From the NCBI RefSeq assembly GCF_001307035.1, contig NZ_LKIU01000005.1:623484-687483 (forward strand): a DNA stretch of 64,000 nucleotides. Direction: 5' to 3'. Source of the DNA: Arthrobacter sp. Edens01. Lineage in GTDB: Bacteria > Actinomycetota > Actinomycetes > Actinomycetales > Micrococcaceae. Position numbers and translations under genes: made by a program. Of this stretch, positions 58,985-64,000 are shown piece after piece; positions within the stretch are counted from its first letter, which is position 1; each line of letters starts with the position of its first letter. The notes under the pieces are model-generated. The model was not told the DNA's origin and made no database searches. It was given only the letters and a program-made list of their open reading frames with translations.

Positions 58985-61900
58985 CTAGCGGTGGACGCCA
59001 TGGCCGTCGAGGCTGCGTTCCTCAATGAGCCGGCCGCCCAGGATCCGTTCGATTGCCTTGCGGCCCACCAGTCCCGAATCTTCAAGAGTTACATCGTCGG
59101 CACTGGGAACGTCTTCGACGTAGCCCAAGTCTACTTTGCCGCGGGCTGCGGCAGCCGGAGCAGTGCCGTTGCGCTGGGCAGCCTCATGAAGCAGCTGCTG
59201 GTAGCGGCTGAGTTTCTGTCCTGGTGCCGGCTGCTGCGCGGCCGGAGCTCCCTGCCCATTGTGCCCGGGAGCTGGGCGCTCCTGGGCCGGTGCAGCGGAA
59301 GGGGGAGCGCCGTGCTGGGCGCCGGCGGGGGGACCCTGGGTGGCGTTCCGGCCGGGCAGGTGTGCACTGGCTCCGTGCGCGGCTGGAGAACCCTGGCCTG
59401 CAGCTGAGGGATTGCGGCCCGCTGGAACGGCCTGTCCCGACGCGGCGCGTGCAGTGCCCGGACGGGCGGAAGTGGTTCCAGCCCAGTTGGTGCTTGCCCA
59501 TTCCTCGTCGCTGACTGCACTGCTGACGTGGATGTCATCGGGGACAGCAGCGGTTTCCCAGGCATTGCTTTCAGGTACGTCGGCCGGCTCCGAAGGTTCC
59601 TGCGGCCAGTCCTCAGGCAGTGGGGCGGTGCGGCGCGGCGGAGTTGTTGCGCCTGCGGGCCGCTGCCGGTCGTCCCGGGCTTGAGGTGCAGGCTGCGGAC
59701 GGGCAGGATCCGGGCGACCGGGTGACTGCTGTGCCGGTGACTGTTCTGCCGGGGCCTGGGGTGCCTGGCCATGGGGCGCCGAAACGTGGGTCGCCGAAGC
59801 TGGTGCCGAAGCCTGGGCTGCGGGCGCCTGCTGTTCTGCAGATGCAGATGCAGATGTAGGTGCGGATGCAGCGCGTGATTCGGCAGGAACGGCGGCGGCC
59901 GGGGCATCCTGCACAGGACCGCTGCCGCTATCGGCGGTGGCCCGGCCAGGGACAGCTGCAGACGCACCGGAGTGAGCCTGGGGCTGCGCCTGTGCCGGGG
60001 CGTTGGACTGCGGCTGAACCGGCGGGGTTACGTCAGCCGGTACTGCTGCCGGGACGGTCGGCGCTGGCGCTGTGGCGGCCGGTGCCTGGGCTGCCGGTGC
60101 CGGTGCCTGTTGTGACTGGACCTGCGGAACCGAGGCTGCTGCCTGGGCAGTGGCCTGGACCTGAGGGGCCGGTGCGGGAGTCTGCGCCGGCGGGGTTAGC
60201 CGGCTACCAGCTTTTGGGCCGGGTTCACCCGCTGCCGCGGAACTGTCGTGAACGGCGTTGACCTGGCAGTCCACACCCAGCACCTGATGGATAGCCTTGC
60301 GCAGGTTCTCCAGGTGGTCCGGCCGGTTGAAGTTGGTCGCAGCACCGGGGTTCGAGAACGCCAGTTCCAGGACCCGTCCGTCAAAGGCCCTCGGGGAAGC
60401 GTTCTTGCTGACGTTCAGCCAGGTTGCCCTGCGGATGCTGGTCAGGGCGTCCATGATTTCCGGCCAGGCACGGCGGATCATTTCAACTTGCCCCGCGCCG
60501 CCGGCTGCAGGTGCTGCGGGCGCGGCGCCCTGCTGTGCCGGGGCCTGCTGCTGTGCCGGTGCCTGATGCCGGGTTGCCTCGCTGGGTGCACCGGAAGGCT
60601 GGCCCTGCGGCGGGACCTGCCGGGCCGGCTGGGTTTGCTGCTGGGCAGGCCCGCCGGTGGGCTGCCCCTGCGGTGCACCGGCAGGGGAGACGCCGGACTG
60701 CGGAGTCCGGCCTGCGTCAGGACCGGCCTGCGCGGACTGCCCCGAGTCGGGACGGGTTCCCTGTGCAGGCTGCTGCACCGGCTGCGAAGAGGCCGCTTCA
60801 CGGGACACGTCGTCCCATGTCCGCCCTGAGGCAGCGGGTGCAGCAGGGGTGGCAGGAGCACCGTTGCCAGGCGAAGTAACGGAGTCCGCAGCCGGAGTTG
60901 CCCACGTTCCTCCCCAGTCTGCGGAACCACCGGAGGAAGGTGCTGAAACAGGGGAAGGTGCGGACACAGCGGCCGGGGCTGCCGTCTCCGGGGTTTCGGG
61001 TGCGGCCTGAGGAGCTGCGGTCCGAGGAGAAGCTGCCGGCGCCGTCGTCGGGCCTGAAACCGGCCGGACAGCCGGGCGGCCGCCCGCCTGGGAGGAGGTG
61101 TCCTGCGGCATAGCCTGCGCGGCGTCGCCTGCGTAGCTGAGCCGGCGTTCGATCCGGTCCACCCGTGCAGCGGTGCCGCGCTCGGACTTGTCCGCCGCGG
61201 GAAGGAGGATCCGCGCGCAGAGCAGTTCCAGGTGCAGGCGCGGGGACGTAGCCCCCGTCATCTCCGTCAGCGCGGTGTTGGTGATGTCGGCAGCGCGGGA
61301 GAGCTCAGCCCCGCCGAACTGGGAGGCCTGGGTGCGCATCCGGTTGATCTGGTCTTCGGGAACTCCGCGGAGCACCGCAGCGGCGCTGTCCGGCATCGCG
61401 CTGACCACAATAAGGTCGCGGAAACGTTCCAGCAGGTCTTCCACGAAGCGCCGCGGATCCTGACCGGTCTGGATGACGCGGTCCACTGCGCTGAAGACCG
61501 TGGCGGCGTCGCCGGCGGCAAAGGCATCAACAACGTCGTCGAGCAGCGCAACGTGAGTGTAGCCAAGCAGGTTAACGGCAAGTTCGTAATCGAGCCCGGC
61601 TTCCCCGGCGCCTGCCATCAGCTGGTCAAGCACCGAAAGCGAGTCGCGCACGGACCCGCCGCCGGCCCGGATAACGAGGGACAGCACGCCTGGAGCCACC
61701 GGCACGTTTTCCTGCACGCAGAGCTTTTCAAGGTAGGCCAGCAGGGGTTCCGGCGGGACCAGCCGGAACGGGTAATGGTGTGTGCGGGAGCGGATGGTTC
61801 CAATGACCTTGTCCGGTTCCGTGGTGGCAAAGATGAACTTGATGTGTTCCGGCGGCTCTTCGACGATCTTCAGGAGGGCGTTGAACCCGGCCGAAGTGAC

Positions 61901-62293
61901 CATGTGGGCCTCATCGATGATGAAGATCTTGTAGCGGTCGCGCACGGGGGCGAAGGTGGCACGTTCGCGCAGGTCACGGGCGTCGTCGACGCCGCCGTGG
62001 CTGGCCGCGTCGATCTCGATGACGTCGAGGCTGCCGGCACCGTTGCGGGCAAGTTCAACGCAGCTGTCGCATGTTCCGCACGGGATCGGCGTGGGGCCCT
62101 GGGCGCAGTTCAGGCAGCGTGCAAGGATGCGGGCAGAGGTGGTCTTGCCGCAGCCGCGCGGACCCGAGAAGAGGTAGGCGTGGTTGACGCGGTTCTTTGA
62201 GAGGGCCGCCATCAGCGGCTCGGTGACATGCTCCTGGCCGATCACGTCCGCGAAGCTCTCGGGACGGTAGCGGCGGTAAAGGGCTGTACTCAC
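58985..62293 (-). CDS. dnaX: DNA polymerase III subunits gamma and tau
   Basis: About 1102 residues. Domains I-III of the clamp loader occupy the first 370: Walker A GPRGCGKT at 44-51, zinc-site cysteines C63, C72, C75 and C78, Walker B IFIIDEAHM and sensor FIFATTEPDKV. A low-complexity region rich in Ala, Pro, Gln and Ser follows and alternates with short conserved blocks (about 575-660, MIRRAWPEIMDAL) typical of tau. The long tail is normal for Arthrobacter-like bacteria but extreme in length. GTG 62293 is leaderless: TAGGGT ends 7 bases before it. Tau ties the clamp loader to polymerase and helicase. Confidence 0.95.
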   Translation of the reverse strand: MSTALYRRYRPESFADVIGQEHVTEPLMAALSKNRVNHAYLFSGPRGCGKTTSARILARCLNCAQGPTPIPCGTCDSCVELARNGAGSLDVIEIDAASHGGVDDARDLRERATFAPVRDRYKIFIIDEAHMVTSAGFNALLKIVEEPPEHIKFIFATTEPDKVIGTIRSRTHHYPFRLVPPEPLLAYLEKLCVQENVPVAPGVLSLVIRAGGGSVRDSLSVLDQLMAGAGEAGLDYELAVNLLGYTHVALLDDVVDAFAAGDAATVFSAVDRVIQTGQDPRRFVEDLLERFRDLIVVSAMPDSAAAVLRGVPEDQINRMRTQASQFGGAELSRAADITNTALTEMTGATSPRLHLELLCARILLPAADKSERGTAARVDRIERRLSYAGDAAQAMPQDTSSQAGGRPAVRPVSGPTTAPAASPRTAAPQAAPETPETAAPAAVSAPSPVSAPSSGGSADWGGTWATPAADSVTSPGNGAPATPAAPAASGRTWDDVSREAASSQPVQQPAQGTRPDSGQSAQAGPDAGRTPQSGVSPAGAPQGQPTGGPAQQQTQPARQVPPQGQPSGAPSEATRHQAPAQQQAPAQQGAAPAAPAAGGAGQVEMIRRAWPEIMDALTSIRRATWLNVSKNASPRAFDGRVLELAFSNPGAATNFNRPDHLENLRKAIHQVLGVDCQVNAVHDSSAAAGEPGPKAGSRLTPPAQTPAPAPQVQATAQAAASVPQVQSQQAPAPAAQAPAATAPAPTVPAAVPADVTPPVQPQSNAPAQAQPQAHSGASAAVPGRATADSGSGPVQDAPAAAVPAESRAASAPTSASASAEQQAPAAQASAPASATHVSAPHGQAPQAPAEQSPAQQSPGRPDPARPQPAPQARDDRQRPAGATTPPRRTAPLPEDWPQEPSEPADVPESNAWETAAVPDDIHVSSAVSDEEWASTNWAGTTSARPGTARAASGQAVPAGRNPSAAGQGSPAAHGASAHLPGRNATQGPPAGAQHGAPPSAAPAQERPAPGHNGQGAPAAQQPAPGQKLSRYQQLLHEAAQRNGTAPAAAARGKVDLGYVEDVPSADDVTLEDSGLVGRKAIERILGGRLIEERSLDGHGVHR

Positions 62294-62370
62294 AGATAGA
62301 ACCCTATCGGTTGGCACTGACGGTTCGCATCCGGACCCGGGGCGGTGGAAAACCGCCGTTTCCGGATAAA

Positions 62371-62462
62371 TTAAAGACCCCCCATGCACCTGCCAGAGCC
62401 CGCTTACCCTTGCTACCTTCCGGTCCTGGGGGAGTTCACAGGATGACACCACATGAGGGGCC
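62371..62462 (-). ncRNA. ffs: Signal recognition particle RNA, small bacterial type
   Basis: On the minus strand GGCCCCTCATGTG pairs with TGCATGGGGGGTC at the other end, and the conserved apical loop with GGACCGGAAGGTAGCAAGGGTAAGC is the Ffh-binding domain. A TAGACT -10 at 62470-62475 lies 7 bases before the first base, and a TTT run ends the gene. It lies just ahead of dnaX, the usual position in actinobacteria. Confidence 0.92.
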
Positions 62463-62555
62463 GGAAAACAGTCTACCCGATTTTTCAGGCGCCCTTTCCG
62501 TCCTGCGTCCGCTCCTGGGAGTTGTTGCAGCCGTGGACCATGCAGAGGAGAGCGG

Positions 62556-63491
62556 ATGTACCACGCCGGCTCAAAAAGCGGCGCGGCGGCTCCAGTCTCC
62601 GGGGCGTTTGTTGTGTCATGGACTATGGCAATCATCCTGAAGACTCCCAGGCCGCCGGAGCTGCCGGAGGTTGCCCGGACACTGGGCGCCTGGCAGCTCG
62701 ACTGGCTCCCTGTTCAGCTGCATCCGGGAGATTTGGGCTGGGCGTGGCAGATCGGTGCCCGGAATCTGGCTGCCCGCCTGAGGGTTTGGGCCAGAGACGG
62801 GAAGATGCTCGCCGTCGGTTTCCAGGACGGTGCTTCGCTGCTGCGCGTGGCAATAGACCCGGAGGCATCACTGGACGCCGAACTTGCCGCCCGGATAGCG
62901 GCAGACGCCGCAGATCCGAAACGCGGAGTCCTGCCGGCCGGTGAAGCGTCCGTGGAGGCACGCGTAGGAGAAGCGCTGCGCCAGAGCATTAAGGAGGCGG
63001 GCTGGACCCCGGGGGAGCTGTGGACTCCCTTAGTCCGTGAGCTTGGTCAGCCGGTGGAAGACCCCGGGCTGCGGCTGGAAGTGGTTGGACCGAACCTGGC
63101 CCAGACACGGGTGGAGGTACAGAACGCTTCCTTCGGGACATCCAGGTTCACATTGGATCGGTGGCACACTATGGCCGCAGGTCCGCTGTATGCCCAGGCG
63201 CGCCGCCTGCTGGCCTACGACGCCGCCGGGCGGGCGGTTGCCACTGCCACGGTCTGGTCGTCGGGTCCGGGCAGCCCGGGGCTGATCGAACCTATGGGAG
63301 TGCACCGCGCCCACCGGGGCCACGGCCACGGCAGGGCAATTACCTTGGCGGCCGCCCTCTGCCTGCAGCAGCTGGGTTCCTCCACCGCGGTTGTGTGCGC
63401 GGAGTCCGCGAACAAGGGAGCCACCGCCACTTACACGGCTGCCGGGTTCAAGCCCTTCCCCGTAGTTGCTGACTTCCACCGCGGGCTGTAG
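62556..63491 (+). CDS. GNAT-family acetyltransferase
   Basis: A 311-residue protein with an N-terminal domain of about 170 residues and a C-terminal acetyltransferase domain. The CoA-binding motif is MGVHRAHRGHGHGRAITLAAALCLQQLG, with HRGHGHG as the loop; CAESANKGATATYTAAGFKPF is the last segment. The N-terminal part (LGAWQLDWLPVQLHPGDLGWAWQIGARNLAARLRVWARDG) is not recognised. ATG 62556 is supported by AGGAG at 62546-62550; ATG 62625 is a possible later start. The gene is alone between the SRP RNA and the rRNA promoter region. Confidence 0.85.
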   Translation: MYHAGSKSGAAAPVSGAFVVSWTMAIILKTPRPPELPEVARTLGAWQLDWLPVQLHPGDLGWAWQIGARNLAARLRVWARDGKMLAVGFQDGASLLRVAIDPEASLDAELAARIAADAADPKRGVLPAGEASVEARVGEALRQSIKEAGWTPGELWTPLVRELGQPVEDPGLRLEVVGPNLAQTRVEVQNASFGTSRFTLDRWHTMAAGPLYAQARRLLAYDAAGRAVATATVWSSGPGSPGLIEPMGVHRAHRGHGHGRAITLAAALCLQQLGSSTAVVCAESANKGATATYTAAGFKPFPVVADFHRGL

Positions 63492-63968
63492 CGCTCCGCC
63501 GCAAACGTTTTACGCAGGCACTGTTCAGGGCCCTTATATAGGCGTACGTATATAGGTAAGGGAGGAAGCCGGGAAAGACGGTTCGCAAGGGCCGCGAGGA
63601 GGGGTCGCGCAGGTGTCCGAGACCACATCCTGTGGATTTGCACGGGTGCCCGGGCACGTGTAATGTTTTCTGAGTCGCCGCGGCCGGGACGCTCTGCTGG
63701 AAAGCATGAAGCGCCCGAAGCATGGCGGCCAAACCCCAACTTCCTTTTGATGGTGGATCTGCTGCGCGCCTTGTGTGCCGGCGGGAAAGCCTGGGACTGG
63801 ATGCTGGGTTCGGAAGGGCTTTTATAGCCGGTTTGGTGGGAATTCTTCGGAATTCACCGAATTGCTAAAACGGCCTGGATGGAATATGCTGGTAAAACAC
63901 CACAGCGGTGCGAAAAGAAAAGAAAGTTTCCGGTTGGGAATGGTTTTTCTGAGTAGGCCGGATGTGCC
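63492..63968 (+). promoter_or_regulatory. Upstream region and promoter of an rRNA operon
   Basis: No gene is visible here. TTGCTA (63862-63867) and TATGCT (63885-63890) are 17 bases apart and form a strong promoter. Upstream there are AT-rich tracts (TTATATAGG near 63535, TATATAGG near 63550) unusual for this genome, which could be UP-like elements or further promoters. The rRNA leader starts after it. Confidence 0.7.
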
Positions 63969-64000
63969 TGTTGTTTGAGAACTCAATAGTGTGCCAAGTT
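63969..64000 (+). other. rRNA operon leader (boxA-type), truncated at window edge
   Basis: The sequence TTGTTTGAGAACTCAATAG with GTGTGCCAAGTT is the leader that precedes 16S rRNA in Arthrobacter and relatives, and carries the antitermination signals. The 16S gene itself lies beyond base 64000. Confidence 0.85.

Noticed and set aside
63775..63978. Short open frame upstream of the rRNA promoter
   Set aside because: It lacks a ribosome site, overlaps the rRNA promoter elements and has no recognisable protein features.

Overview
The window is chromosomal DNA of a high-GC actinobacterium, most likely Arthrobacter sensu lato (Micrococcaceae). The evidence is very GC-rich third codon positions, actinobacterial family genes (DUF3151 beside fba, DUF1206, DUF1990, DUF2804), the SAM-IV riboswitch class, frequent GTG/TTG starts, several apparently leaderless genes, and an rRNA-operon leader typical of Micrococcaceae at the right edge. 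I see no phage, IS element, CRISPR array, tRNA gene or plasmid function. All placements rest on reading the sequence; no database search was run.

Layout: 1-5.7 kb holds the end of a sensor kinase, its OmpR-type regulator, an operator-like repeat and a binding-protein ABC importer of the iron/phospho-compound type. 5.8-18.6 kb is housekeeping and stress: fba with DUF3151, DUF427, purA, small hypothetical genes, a small heat-shock gene behind adjacent CIRCE and HAIR-like operators, an alcohol dehydrogenase, a nitrilase-family amidase, an amino-acid permease, and an ECF sigma factor with a membrane partner.

18.7-42 kb is the notable part, an organosulfur acquisition region. It carries metY and a CoA-binding protein; a sulfonate-type importer (ssuB-ssuA-ssuC) running into an acetyl-CoA synthetase; a DmoA/DszA-type flavin monooxygenase; a metN-metI-monooxygenase-DszC-like-metQ operon; and two more DszC/SfnC-like flavoproteins. 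Four SAM-riboswitch-like leaders control these transcripts: two S-box (SAM-I) types at 25.7-25.9 kb (minus) and 31.3-31.4 kb (plus), and two nearly identical SAM-IV types at 26.0 and 39.2 kb (plus). The simplest reading is that when SAM is low all four leaders open, import systems bring in sulfonates and other organosulfur compounds, two-component flavin monooxygenases release inorganic sulfur, and MetY fixes sulfide into homocysteine. No flavin reductase for these enzymes lies in the window. A cystine-type ABC importer (45.5-47.8 kb) without a visible SAM leader extends the sulfur theme.

42-64 kb returns to core functions: purS-purQ-purL, a zinc-ribbon protein, a thioesterase-fold protein, a subtilisin-inhibitor-like lipoprotein, a glycosylase-like gene, a BCCT transporter, an OhrR regulator, lysC, an ABC-2 exporter, recR, dnaX with a very long Ala/Pro/Gln tail, the SRP RNA gene, an acetyltransferase, and finally the promoter and leader of an rRNA operon that continues past the window.
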